A program made the position numbers and the translations under genes. The notes beneath the pieces were generated by a model. The model was not told where the DNA came from and made no database searches. It saw only the letters and a list, made by a program, of their open reading frames with translations. From the NCBI GenBank assembly GCA_963932465.1, contig OZ010787.1, forward strand, positions 33,732,087 to 33,796,086: a stretch of DNA of 64,000 nt. Reading direction: 5' to 3'. Of the stretch, positions 11,361 through 21,506 are shown piece by piece (the stretch's first letter is position 1; each line of letters starts with the position of its first letter). The DNA is from Maratus speciosus (taxonomy: Eukaryota; Arthropoda; Arachnida; Araneae; Salticidae).

Positions 11361-12734
11361 TACAGAGGTGGAAAAAAAGTAAACATCCCCTGTTAACTCT
11401 GCAACAAATTACTGTATAAGAAAGTTACAGGTACCAAACGATCGGAAATAAAGTCTGCTTTTAAATGATGCATATAAAATTTATTTAGAGGTCTATCTAC
11501 ATATAAAATCGAACCCAAACTTTGTTTTTTTCAATGACAATACCCAAGTTTGACACCATAAATAAATTCTAAACCTTTCAATTAGCCTAAATCCAAATTT
11601 TCATTAAATTCCTACGATTAGTTTCCTAGAAATTAATTATTTTAAAATGAGCATATTTTAGGAGCTGTATCCAAATTGAAGTTTGGTACTTGATTGATGA
11701 AATCATGTACCTGATTATGACTATTCCACTTCTAATGATGTATTATTTCTTGCCAATATGATCATTTCACTCACTTAATACGCCCCACCAGTGGCTGAGA
11801 GGTTCTGCTCTCGAAGCTGGTAGACGGGAGGTGCTTGGTTCAAACCCAATCGCGCCCGTCGGCCTAACCGTTTCGGAGTTTTCGTGGTTTTCTTCGAAGC
11901 CTTGGATTCTCCATGCGTAAATACGGGTTAGGTTCCCTTAGAATAACCCCCACGAAGGGCACTCCCCCCTAGGGCCTATATCCCTCGAGTAGATAATCGG
12001 CCGTCAACAATCAACCCAACCCAACCCACTCGCTTAATACATTTCAAATATTGACAGCACAAATATTTCAATAAAATGAGTAAAATATTTTTTTTTCAAA
12101 TTATGCTTTTGTGCACATCATAGACGGCTCCTTAAATCATCATTTTGACGTTTTTTAATGATAATTCGAGAACTACTTGAAAGAAAAATTTGAAAATGAG
12201 AATTTGGATAAAGCAGGACATATTAAATATAAGTCTATCAAAAAATTGTAGGTTGCAATTCATATTTTTTCGAATATTAATTTCATAATTCATAATTTAT
12301 ATTATAAATTTTTTTAAATTACAACTTCAATGTATTTATGTTTGGGTTTTTTAGTATTACAACCACAAACAAAATTACCACATTAGGTTTATAATTTCAG
12401 GAGATATTAATAAAAATATGAAAATGTAATTTAACATTAGAAGATCTAAATGTTGAATGTTTATCATTCAAAAACTTACCATTCAAATGACTAGAAATTT
12501 CAGTTCTAGGCATAGTTTGAGCCGAAGATTTAAAATATATTGTCGAAATTGGGGTTGCCATTGAAAAAAACAAAGTTAGATCTGTTTTTGATTTGTAGAT
12601 GCCCCGTAAGCAAATTTTATATACAACATTTAAAAGTAGACTTTATTTCCAATCGACTGGTACTAGTAGCTTTCTTCTATTATAATCAGTTGCAGAGTTA
12701 GTAGGGGATGTTTACTTTTTTTTTCACAACTGCA
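11361..12734. mobile_element. Tc1/mariner-like non-autonomous element, SINE-interrupted
   Basis: TACAGAGGTGGAAAAAAAG at the left and a TTTTTTTTTCACAACTGCA end at the right are the decayed inverted repeats of the better copy at 36137-37212 (TACAGTCGTGGAAA). Inside both lie GTTAACTCTGCAACAAATTA-like arms and ACGGCYCCTTAAAWCATCAT. It has no transposase. The extra length here is partly the SINE at 11782-12028. Confidence 0.85.
11782..12028 (+). mobile_element. tRNA-derived SINE
   Basis: An A-box-like TGGCTGAGAGG (11792-11802) and a B-box-like GGTTCAAACCC (11837-11847), about 45 bp apart, mark a pol III promoter. A non-tRNA body follows and ends in repeats of CAACC. Target duplications CTCACTTAATAC and CTCGCTTAATAC (12 bp, one mismatch) flank it. 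A second copy lies at 16369-16607. Confidence 0.9.
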
Positions 12735-12777
12735 CATTGAGGCCATCGCAAAACGTCTTCCACATTCTTCTAATACT

Positions 12778-12858
12778 GAGATGTCAAACTCTGGCCCGCC
12801 GGATACCACTAAAATTTTACAGAAATCACTGCCTTATCTAATCATCGAATTTGTGGGA
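12778..12858. mobile_element. half of a GGCCAAC-family hAT MITE
   Basis: It matches the left half of 1568-1717 (CCACTAAAATTTTA then CTTATCTAATCATCGAAT), then stops. The right arm is missing. Confidence 0.7.
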
Positions 12859-13232
12859 TTCAAAAACACACTAAAATGTATTAAAACAAACTTTAAGAGA
12901 TATCGACAGCAATTAATATTTATGTGAAAATGAATGATGATCTGTCATTTACAATATACGTTGATCAGATCTAAAAGTATTTCCTTATATTATAAGTAAA
13001 AAGATCATTTAAAACGTATAAAATCAACAGAAGGTCACAGGAAGATTAATAAAATGTTAATAGATAAAGAAAGGAAATGTAAATAAATGTGGTGTGTGAA
13101 AAATATTATTTTAATTCAAAATTATTAATTTGAATTATTTTACTAAAAATAAAACATGGTTAAGCAACTTTCCGTCATTTTTACTGGTGTTGCCTTATGT
13201 AGATACTTTAAAACAATTGTTTAGTTAACCCA

Positions 13233-13454
13233 TTAACACGTTCACTGCCGCAAAAAGTAAGAATTTTCAAATTTCTTCTTGAAAGTCGTTTGCCACCACA
13301 AATTCTGAAAGGTAAATTTCGCTTTACTAATACATCGAAATTTCTGCCAATATATAAGGCTTATTTTTTTTTAAAGTAACGGTGAGAAAGTATAAATTAA
13401 ACCACAAATATTAAAGCTACGAGTATACTCATAGCATAGCTGTCAACGTGTTAA
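13233..13454. mobile_element. TTAA-f MITE
   Basis: TTAACACGTTCACTGCCGC at the left and GTCAACGTGTTAA at the right. The dyad GAGTATACTC (13421-13430) is 24 bp from the right end. Relatives are at 26909 and 62726. Confidence 0.8.
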
Positions 13455-13493
13455 GGACTAGCGTTACCATATGGTCACAGCATAACTGTCAAC

Positions 13494-13660
13494 CAGTGTT
13501 GCCAGACAATTACTAAACTTTTATTTTGAATAGCACTATTTTTATAGAGAGATAGTCGCCTTATTTATTTACAAAAATTTTGCGATTAAAGCACGCGAAT
13601 ATTACCGTACAAAAATAGTGGTATTCAAAATAAAATTTTAGTATTCGCCTGGCAACACTG
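13494..13660. mobile_element. hAT MITE, CAGTGTTGCC family
   Basis: CAGTGTTGCCAGACAATTAC and a complementary GGCAACACTG end bound 167 bp. Perfect 8-bp duplications CTGTCAAC at 13486-13493 and 13661-13668. Core: CGCCTTATTTATTT. Relatives: 18131, 52713, 56404. Confidence 0.93.
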
Positions 13661-14271
13661 CTGTCAACCCTTTTGCTGTTTAAGTACCAGGGATTTATAA
13701 CAAAAATTTTCAGTTTCGATAACGACAGAAATTCTGCTATAAAATGATATATATTTTTCTTTTCGAAGAAGGTGGTGCGAAATGCAATTTTTGTGTTTTA
13801 AAAAGAAAAATAATTCCGTCTTTAATGGGTTAAGTATATGACATAAATTTCTTCTAAAATACTATTGCAAAAAATAACCCATATAACTTTTTATACTTAA
13901 GAAATCTGTTATTACATGTTAAAAGTTATTAAATAAAAAGTTAAGTGATATCGACAGCAGTTTCTTTGAATATGAGTGATAGTGTGTTATTCTGTGAATA
14001 TATCTTGATAAGAGATCTGAAAATAATTTCAGGTATTGTAACGAGAGTAATCAAATAAATAGACCATTTGAAGCGTATAATTCAAAAGAATATAGCTGGC
14101 CAATTTATCGAATTTTGCTGTTTTATCAAATTTAATTTATAAATTCAAATCTTAATTCAAATCTATTAGCTTTAATTACTTTCCTGAAAATAACATATTA
14201 GATTTTCTAGTGTTACATTTGATTGCGTCGTATAACAGATGCTAGCTGAGCATGTAGTAACAAAATGAATG

Positions 14272-14449
14272 CAGGATTCGTACATGTGCTTCAATTTCCA
14301 GATTAAGAAATTCTTCGGTACCAGTATTTTCTTATAGAAAATCCCTCTTAAAATGAGGTAAAATCTCATCCGTTTAAAGTAGATTTAGTTTTCTATAAAA
14401 AAAATTCTGATATTTGGCCTTGAAAATAACGGTACCCGTACGAACCCTG
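14272..14449. mobile_element. CAGGG-type MITE, GTTCGTAC subfamily
   Basis: CAGGATTCGTACATGTGC and the complement of CAGGGTTCGTACGGG bound 178 bp, with direct repeats GAATG immediately on each side. Relatives are at 19226 and 53341. Confidence 0.8.
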
Positions 14450-14577
14450 GAATGTCCTTATGCAGGGTCATAAATGAATATCCTAAATTCAGTGGTATAT
14501 TATAACAGTTTAATTTAGACTATGTACGATAAATCATGCATCAAATTGAAGGTAAACCAACCTAGTTTTTCTTATAA

Positions 14578-14772
14578 ATGTTCAGTATGTGAACTATTGA
14601 TAGACGGCACACATTCAACCTAGAGTCCAATTCATCCCATACTTCAGTTAACAAGTCCGAAGTAATGGAAGCTATAGCCTCTTCAATTCTGTGTCTCAAC
14701 TCTGGCAAATCATTAGGTAGCGGCGGAACGTATACATGATCTTATATAAAGCCCTAATAAAAAAATTCGCAT
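14578..14772 (-). pseudogene. mariner-like transposase C-terminal fragment
   Basis: Read on the minus strand, about 65 codons give a C-terminal transposase tail: KDHVYVPPLP, then LPELRHRIEEAI, then VWDELDSRLNVCR. In mariner-family transposases this follows the last catalytic acidic residue and ends with W..L..R...C. The frame breaks just before KDHVY, where a F.WGY-like stretch is shifted. ATTCTTTTATGGACACCCTG near 14980-15003 could be the matching terminal repeat. The catalytic core is absent, so it is inactive. Confidence 0.8.
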
Positions 14773-15370
14773 GGCTCTAACGGCTTTAAAATCTTTAGCC
14801 CAGCAATAACGCTTTACGCTCAGGAGCCGCCATTTTGCGTATGTGGCACCGCAAGCGAGTAAATAATAAAGCGGTACTCGTACATGCGCTTATCTAAAAC
14901 TGTTTGAGTTACTCTTTATTTGCAACCTTGAACCAACAGTCTACAACGCTTACAGTTGATACTATTAAAATTTATAACTGGGATATTCTTTTATGGACAC
15001 CCTGTGCTTCTGTTTATAAGAGCTTTTTAAATTAAATATTCAGTTAAATATATGGCACAAATTTCATCTAAAATCTTGGAAAAAAGTCATATAAATAAGA
15101 TTCCGTTAAACTTTGAATAACTTTAAACTATTTTATTACACAATAAATAAACGTTATTAAATCAAAGGATTATTATCAATAACAATAACAATTTATATCT
15201 TTTTCAAAATAGGTGATGGTGTTTAATTTACAATACATTAATAAAATCCGAAAATATTTTCAGCTACTGTAAATAAAAAAGTCATTTGAAACGGATAAAG
15301 CCAACGGAAAATAACAGGCTAATTTATCAAATTTCAAACTTTTATAAAGTTCAGATCTATCAGTTTTAAC

Positions 15371-15786
15371 AGGGGTCGGAGCATATACGACAAATTTTAT
15401 TGTTTTTACCAGTATATTTTATCAATAATCTTCATGATATGTATTCCTAATGCATATCTTATAAAAATGTCTCTTGAAGATTATTGATAAAAGAAATACC
15501 AGTATCCATAGCTGCCAACTTTTACGCTTTTTTCGTACCACTAAAATTTTATAGTAAATGTTATCTCATTTAATCGTCGAAATCTCACAATTAAAGAAGG
15601 CGGAAATCTTTATTAAATTTTAGTGGTGGCAAAAAAGCGTAAAAGTTGGCAGCTATGCCAGTATCTTTATCAATAATCTTCATGATATATTCCTATTGCA
15701 TATCTTATAAAAATGTCTCTTGAAGATTATTGATAAAAGATACTGATCAGAACAATAAAATTTGCCCTATATGCTCTGAGCCTTGG
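15371..15786. mobile_element. DNA element with internal direct repeats, MITE-interrupted
   Basis: Inverted ends GAGCATATACGACAAATTTT and AAATTTGCCCTATATGCTC. Two direct copies of about 75 bp (near 15420 and 15665), each itself a hairpin TCAATAATCTTCA...TGAAGATTATTGA, flank the MITE at 15508-15657. TTTTAA lies on both outer sides. Confidence 0.7.
15508..15657. mobile_element. six-base-family MITE
   Basis: CATAGCTGCCAACTTTTACG ends with their complement. CCACTAAAATTTTA and ATTTTAGTGG form inner arms around CATTTAATCG. It is flanked here by 8-bp repeats CCAGTATC rather than 6; the host repeats contain CCAGTAT, so two bases may be coincidental. Confidence 0.88.
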
Positions 15787-16070
15787 TTTTAATCCCTTCC
15801 TACGTGATTTTTTTTCCTGCAGGCCAAAAAATTTGAAAGTTAGCTAAATATCAATGTAACATGATCAAAAATCACTCAAAATTCGAAATTTTCAAATCCA
15901 CCTTAATTTAAGGCCGATTTAAGTTCGTGCCACATATGTCACACCATGCACTAGCGACGACTTTTCCATAGTAGTGAAATCAGTATTAAAATTTGCATTC
16001 AACTCTCAAAACTTAAAATATATTTAGAAAGAACTTACGAAATCTATCAGTGTGTGTGTGTGTTTTAGTC

Positions 16071-16290
16071 TACAGTAATCGATACATATATCGGTTATTA
16101 CAAAATGAATTTACAGTAACTGATACATATATCTTTTACTGAAAAATTAATTTATAGAAATTGATATACGTATCGCTTGTTGAAAAGTTCTACAGTACCT
16201 GATACATATTTGGTTTAAAACTAAAGGCTTCAGTAACTGATACATATTTTTGACTGAGAACTAAAACCTGCAGTAACTCATACAGTGTTG
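16071..16290 (+). repeat. minisatellite of about 40 bp, six copies
   Basis: CAGTAACTGATACATAT or a near variant recurs at about 16074, 16114, 16155, 16194, 16232 and 16271. Confidence 0.8.
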
Positions 16291-16368
16291 TAAACTACAG
16301 TCACTCGATGTCATTTCATTCAGTGTGAAACTTGGCAAATCAATTTCGGTCTTTGTACAGACAGAGTG

Positions 16369-16607
16369 GTGTTGGTGTTGTTTATGATGGCCATTTATCT
16401 ACACGAGGGATATAGGCCCAAAGAAGGAATGCCCTCCGTAGGGGTCTTTCTGAGGGAATCTAACCCGTATTCACGCAAGGAAATCCAAGATTCGAAGAAA
16501 ACATGGAAAACTCCGAACGATTAGGCCGACTGGCGATTGCGTTCTTACCCAGCACCTCCCGTCTACCAGCTTCGAGAGCGGAAACTCTCGGGCACTGGTG
16601 GGTGTTG
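16369..16607 (-). mobile_element. tRNA-derived SINE, second copy
   Basis: Reverse-oriented relative of 11782-12028: CACCAGTGCCCGAGAG-type head, GGTAGACGGGAGGTGC, then the CCTAAYCG-TTCGGAGTTTTC body. Flanks AGACAGAGTG (16359-16368) and AGACAAGGTG (16608-16617) are a 10-bp duplication with two mismatches. Small frames here are SINE sequence, not genes. Confidence 0.88.
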
Positions 16608-17673
16608 AGACAAGGTGACACTTCGCATTTTTTGTATGGTGAATAAACACATATACATTTCAACCACTATCGAAAAATACAACCCGTCAATGCATGGTGT
16701 GAGATATGTGGCACGTACCAATTTTTACGTACTACAAACGCTAGCATTTCTACAATGTGTTACCATCAGGATATATTATTCACAAGATACTTACAAATAC
16801 AGCTGTATTTTTTTACTCCAGTCCTCTTCTTTTTTCCCCACAAAAAAAACAAAAATATTCACTATCGAGCAACACAAAGTAACAACTATAAATTTCTAAC
16901 CATTCGCCTCTTTTTGGCGCCAAACTCCGCTCGCAAGGCGGCAGCATCTGTTGGTATCACATGCGTCATCAACTGATGTATTGAACAAAGAAGAATGGAA
17001 CTTCTGCGATTAAAAACAACTGCAGAACTACAGTAAATTCAGTATGTGCCATATATATCACGGTATGCAAGAAGGGGTTAACTACTTTCCTCAAAATAAC
17101 AGATTAGATTTTTGAGTGATTGAAAGCGTCGTAACAGTGTGATGCTACATGAGCATGTAGTGAACAACTAATATCCTTATACTTGTGTTTATTAGAGTAT
17201 TTTTTAAATTAATTATTAAGTTAAATATATGGCCTAAACTTCACCTAAAATCTTGAGGAAAAAATCACATAAAATAAGATTCCATTAAGCTTTAGATAAC
17301 TCTTAACTATTTTATTACACACTAAAAGTTATTAAATCGAAGGATTATTATAAATACCAATAACAATTTATATCTATTTCAAAATGGGTGATGGTTTTTA
17401 ATTTACAGTATGTCAATAAAATCCGAAAATATTTTCAGCTACTGTAAACAAAAAGATCATTTGAAGCGTATAAAGCCAACAGAAAATAACAGGGTAATTC
17501 ATCATTTTTCAATCAATGTATAAAGAAAGGAAAGATAAATAAAGCCAGTGTACAAAAATATTATCTTAATTGAAATTTATCCTTTTTAATTACTTTCATG
17601 AAAAAAGTATTAGTCAAGAATATATCCATTATGCAGGTTTCAAAGATGATTTTAAAAGATGCTATTTCAAAAT

Positions 17674-17678
<5 letters not shown>

Positions 17679-17709
<31 letters not shown>
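17679..17709. repeat. poly-A tract of 31
   Basis: An uninterrupted A run after AT-rich array sequence. Confidence 0.9.
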
Positions 17710-17711
<2 letters not shown>

Positions 17712-18130
17712 TAATATTTTATATTAGAAAAATTTCTTGAAAGCTTTTATCGAAAAATCGATAATAGATTCTTATTAAGAATACTCTAGTTAACACAAAA
17801 GATTAAATAGAAAAGAAAAGTTTAAGAACAAGTTAGTCAACACATTTTCATGCAAACAAAGTTGTTATCAATAAAAATAAAAATGTATTAAATTTTTTAT
17901 GAATTATATTTAATACTTGAACAGATATAACGATTTTAGAAAATAAAAATGCAAGATAAAGAGTGGAATGAAGAAGAATATAAAAAACAACTTATCTGAT
18001 TATACTTTTTTTATTGTGTAAGATTTATTCATTTATTTTTGTAAATTATATTAAAAATGCCATTCATACATTATTGTGTTCTTGGAACTATTATTTCCTA
18101 GTTGCTCTTGCATAAAACTTATATATATAT

Positions 18131-18320
18131 CAGTGTTGCAAGATTGGGGACTTTTTTAATTCAGATTATTTGACTGTCACCACTTTTTAAAATAGTATAA
18201 TTCGAGTTATTTTTCAGAATTCTTATTCTATTTTAAAATTTGCCAAATATTTCTATTTCAAAAAATCGGTAACAATCAACAATCTGGGTACAAAAAAAAG
18301 TCCCCAATCTGGCAACACTG
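18131..18320. mobile_element. hAT MITE, CAGTGTTGC family
   Basis: CAGTGTTGCAAGATTGGGGA and the complementary CCCCAATCTGGCAACACTG end. The flanks are ATATATAT on both sides, an 8-bp duplication but of low complexity. A CAC/GTG inner arm surrounds the loop. Confidence 0.87.
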
Positions 18321-18327
18321 ATATATA

Positions 18328-18330
<3 letters not shown>

Positions 18331-18373
<43 letters not shown>
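18331..18373. repeat. poly-A tract of 43
   Basis: An uninterrupted A run just right of the hAT MITE. Confidence 0.95.
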
Positions 18374-18375
<2 letters not shown>

Positions 18376-18478
18376 ACCATTTTACGTTAATTAATTTAAT
18401 CCAAAACCTTATAATATCTACTTTTTACCTGTATTTTAACAATATCTTAAATACGAATTATATTTTAATCCCACGCCT

Positions 18479-18686
18479 TTAACCCTAGAACTACCGAAAA
18501 TTTTACTCAAGTTTTATAAAAACATTTTACACCAGAATTTTTACTTAAAACTATTTAATTTGTTTATTTAACTTATTATTGTCTGATTTATAAATGTAGT
18601 TTGTTTTGAAGAAATTTCTGGTTTGAATAAATATTTTGAATGTACATGTCGGGTCCATTGGACCCTTCTGGTAGACAGAGGGTTAA
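18479..18686 (+). mobile_element. TTAA-c MITE
   Basis: TTAACCCTAGAACTACCG and GGTAGACAGAGGGTTAA ends. The dyad GGGTCC-ATT-GGACCC (18651-18665) is 21 bp from the right end. Closest relative: 62977-63184. Confidence 0.9.
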
Positions 18687-19225
18687 TTCAGCGCATTTTA
18701 TTATTTTTATTCTAAAAACCTTAATCTTTTAAAAGCAACACTCTTCGTAAAAACCCCCAATCTATTTATTCCTTCATATTTTGAGATATTAAATACTTAT
18801 TTCTTTCGAATGCTCATTAATACCATTTTTATCTTTAATTAAAATTATTATTTGATATCCCAGAATTCCTTGCAAGTTTTTTTGCGTCTAATCCTTTTCC
18901 CCTTTTAAAATTTCCGCTATAAGTAAAGAGTTCTGTCACTACGTCAAGTTTTCCCCGCCTTACGCATCCTTTTCAACCAATCGGTAAGCGCGCTTTCTCC
19001 TCATTTCCCCCCTAACTTAAGTCACGTTGGCTCCCGCGTAGAACACGTCAGTGTACCTTTGCGCTTTTTTGCTGATATTTATACAGTGATATTTATACAC
19101 TGGCTTGGAACAGAAGATTTGTACGTTTTTTCGTTTGCTAATATACACCTGTCACTTGCCGAAGTTAGTTTTTAAATAATGTAGTTCTAATAAAATTTAA
19201 CATGTTCGGTCTGTAACATTAAGTG
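18687..19225. other. spacer with a short GC-richer patch
   Basis: 18930-19060 is less AT-rich, but no motif, frame or family is recognised. Confidence 0.5.
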
Positions 19226-19402
19226 CATGGTTCGTACGCCTCCTTGAATTTTGCAGACTAGAAAATTTTTCGGCACAAGTATTTTCTTTTAGAAAATCTC
19301 TTAAAAGAATGCAAAATTTTGAGCGTTAAACCTAGATTTATTTTTCTATAAAAAGATACTGTTAGGTTTCCAGGAGGAATAACGGTATCCGTACGAACTA
19401 TG
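19226..19402. mobile_element. CAGGG-type MITE, GTTCGTAC subfamily
   Basis: CATGGTTCGTACGCC and the complement of CATAGTTCGTACGG. Internal AGTATTTTCTTTTAGAAAATC matches 14272 and 53341. Confidence 0.75.
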
Positions 19403-19494
19403 AAGTAGTACAGCCCAGATACGAAAGTCAATTGGATTACTAGTGGAATTCTGCTGAGATGTGAATTACAATAAATTCATTAATGATTATGCCA

Positions 19495-19498
<4 letters not shown>

Positions 19499-19532
<34 letters not shown>
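19499..19532. repeat. poly-T tract of 34
   Basis: An uninterrupted T run. Confidence 0.95.
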
Positions 19533-19533
<1 letters not shown>

Positions 19534-19560
19534 ATTGAATGGAAAATTCTTCTTACTGCT

Positions 19561-19769
19561 TTAACCCCTTGAGGGGCGGTGGGATAAAATATATCCCACC
19601 TAATTTAAACAAGATTCTCCCCAGAAAATTTTAACCTAATTTTATATTTTTAACTTTGGGGGAAAATCGTTGAAAAATTGCTTTTCCTTATTTAAAAATA
19701 AAAATTTTCGATTATTCCAGTGAGAATTCAATATTTAGAGACATTTTTTCTTGCCCCTCAAGGGGTTAT
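19561..19769. mobile_element. TTAA-a MITE
   Basis: TTAACCCCTTGAGGGGCGG and GCCCCTCAAGGGGTTAT (last base mutated). Dyad GGTGGGATA-AAATA-TATCCCACC (19578-19600), 17 bp inside the left end. Confidence 0.88.
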
Positions 19770-19788
19770 GTCCTGTCTTCCACCGTAT

Positions 19789-19977
19789 CAGGGCTCCCAC
19801 TCGGTCCGTTTTTTGAACATCACTATTTTTATAAGAAAAATCTCCTTTATAAATTTCGTAGAAACTTAATGGGAAAGGCGTTTTTCTTCCAATTGTTGCT
19901 TAAACCTACTACGAAATTCTTTCTTTAATAATACTGGTGTCCAAAAAACGGACCAGTGGGAGCCTTGACCGTCACCA
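19789..19977. mobile_element. CAGGG-type MITE, CACTCGGTCCG subfamily
   Basis: CAGGGCTCCCACTCGGTCCG and CGGACCAGTGGGAGCCTTG ends. ACCGT occurs 2 bp outside the left end and directly outside the right. Relative: 41165. Confidence 0.8.
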
Positions 19978-20108
19978 CTTACGACTGCAATATGGATATT
20001 CTACGGAATAATTGATGGCTGGCAATGGTACGGCGTGTGTTCGTCATCATAGTTTGCATTGATATCGAGAAGCATATCATATATATATATATATACAGCG
20101 TGACGAAA

Positions 20109-20250
20109 ATCAAAGAAATTTTAAGAGAAATATAAGTATTTTGTGTTAAAAAAATTGCCTTATTTAATCGCGCGATTAAATAAGGCGAATTTTTCTAAGA
20201 GAAAATACTGGTATTTCGCATGAAAAATTTCATGATTTGAATAGATAGGA
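20109..20250. mobile_element. hairpin with a perfect 30-base core palindrome
   Basis: GCCTTATTTAATCG is followed directly by its complement (20157-20186). Looser arms AGTATTTTGTG / AGAAAATACTGG extend outward. Terminal boundaries are unclear, perhaps CAGCGTGACG at 20097. Confidence 0.6.
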
Positions 20251-20271
20251 TTGAATAGTTCAGAGACTGGC

Positions 20272-20489
20272 TTAACCCCTTAAATCTCGCTCCCGTGATA
20301 TTCACGGGCTGTGTCTTTTATTCAGATTGTTTGATTCCCACCAGTTTTATAAAATAGTGTAATGTAACTGGCTTTATTATGATCAAATAATGTGAATATT
20401 TCGTTTTCAAAAAAGTGGTGCCAATAAGTGGTGCCAATAAGTAATTTGAATTTTTAAACCATAATTTAATGCGACCGTTAAGGGGTTAA
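20272..20489 (+). mobile_element. TTAA-b MITE, intact
   Basis: TTAACCCCTTAAATCTCGC, dyad CCCGTGA-TAT-TCACGGG (20292-20308, 20 bp inside), end GCGACCGTTAAGGGGTTAA. It serves as the empty-site reference for 9434-10462. Confidence 0.92.
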
Positions 20490-20862
20490 CTAATTTATAT
20501 GATTTATTGATATCGAGTGTTACCCATAACCAGCTTCAGAGTATTCCCCTTGTGAAGCTATGGATTTCTACCGGCACGATACATAGCTCTTTCACCGTAC
20601 GTATACTAAAGCGGAAACAATGTTCCTGTTAGTGATTTCCCTCAAACTTTGCGGAATTTAATATTCGCACGTTGTCCTTCGAATGCCGTGTCTGCTTTCG
20701 ATTAACGGGAATGACTTCAGTTAACTTGCAAGCAACGTGCGGAAAACCCTGCACTGTGGCAGTTTACCAGAGGCATGGTAAGGATACTACTAATTTCGAA
20801 TAGAAATTAGTAGTAAAAACTGTAAAGTTAGTCAAAACTGTAGTCCAAAAACTGTAGTTAGT

Positions 20863-21017
20863 CAAAACTGTACACTGTTTTTAACGACTAAATCCGTATT
20901 CTAATATTCTGCGATTAAATAAGGCAAAGAATGCTATAAGGATTTTCTGTTAGCAAACAACGAATAAATCGGCTTCTTCGCCTTATTTAATCGAAGAATT
21001 CTGCGATTAAATAAGGC
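20863..21017 (+). repeat. dispersed repeat plus core hairpin
   Basis: GTAC.CTGTTTTT through GCGATTAAATAAGGCAAAGA to GAATAAATCGGCTTC (20863-20976) recurs at 23289-23410. A further CGCCTTATTTAATCG...CGATTAAATAAGGCG hairpin is attached at 20977-21017. Confidence 0.75.
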
Positions 21018-21506
21018 GAATAAAAAATAATGGTATATATACACCTTCCTCCGGGTACATTAATGCACAGCGGGCATACTTCTTCCTCAATACATCTCGT
21101 GTCACCACACTACTCCAGGGCGCGGTAAAATACTTACTCTCTCCTTCAATCAAGTTTGGACATAATCAGCGCAGTCTCTCAACTGTTTAATCCTACGTAG
21201 CATGTATATATATATATTATATATATTTATATTGCTATTTATTCTTATTTTCACTATATTCACTAAGATTGTTAGGTAGAAATTTCGTACTAATTCAGGA
21301 AATCCCAGATTCTTGCAGTGATACAATATGTTGTTGTTTTTTTTTCCTTTTTTAATTTCCCTGAGCTATATAAGATTTTCGCTTTCGTATTTTCCAGAAT
21401 CTTTCTATCAATCTTTAGTTGATACCGACTGATTTATAAAACAGTCTTTGTGAAGGTATTAGAGATAAAAGGACAATTCTTAATTTATTTTTTAGGTTTT
21501 TAGTGC
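21018..21506. other. spacer with AT dinucleotide run
   Basis: TATATATATAT near 21205-21230; nothing else recognised. Confidence 0.5.

Larger units (their letters stand above)
13225..13833. mobile_element. TTAA-e MITE split by two insertions
   Basis: TTAACCCATTAA at the left and TTTAATGGGTTAA at the right; dyad ACCATATGGT (13466-13475). It is interrupted by a TTAA-f element at its own inner TTAA (13233-13454) and by a hAT MITE (13494-13660). Without them the dyad lies about 23 bp from the left end. Confidence 0.8.
15789..17081. mobile_element. probable TTAA-g element
   Basis: Left TTAATCCCTTCCTACGTGAT and right ATCACGGTATGCAAGAAGG then GGTTAA are imperfect complements. Inside, CGTGCCACATATGTCAC (15928-15940) is inverted at about 16690-16716 with one mismatch in 25, and a third copy lies near 17046. 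It contains a minisatellite and a SINE. Confidence 0.5.
12865..17640 (+). repeat. four-copy diverged tandem array, unit about 0.7-1 kb
   Basis: Blocks at about 12865-13224, 13834-14580, 15005-15370 and 17085-17640 share, in order, GAGCATGTAGT, ATATGGC.. AAATTTC, a GATATCGACAG or AAATC.AAGGATTATTA segment, CCGAAAATATTTTCAGC and a CGTATAAAGCCAAC-like segment (not all in every copy). They are direct copies of one ancestral unit. Each gap holds different transposons. No open frame is conserved between copies. Confidence 0.75.

Noticed and set aside
16460..16663. 67-codon minus-strand frame with prolines and cysteines
   Set aside because: It lies mostly inside the SINE at 16369-16607.
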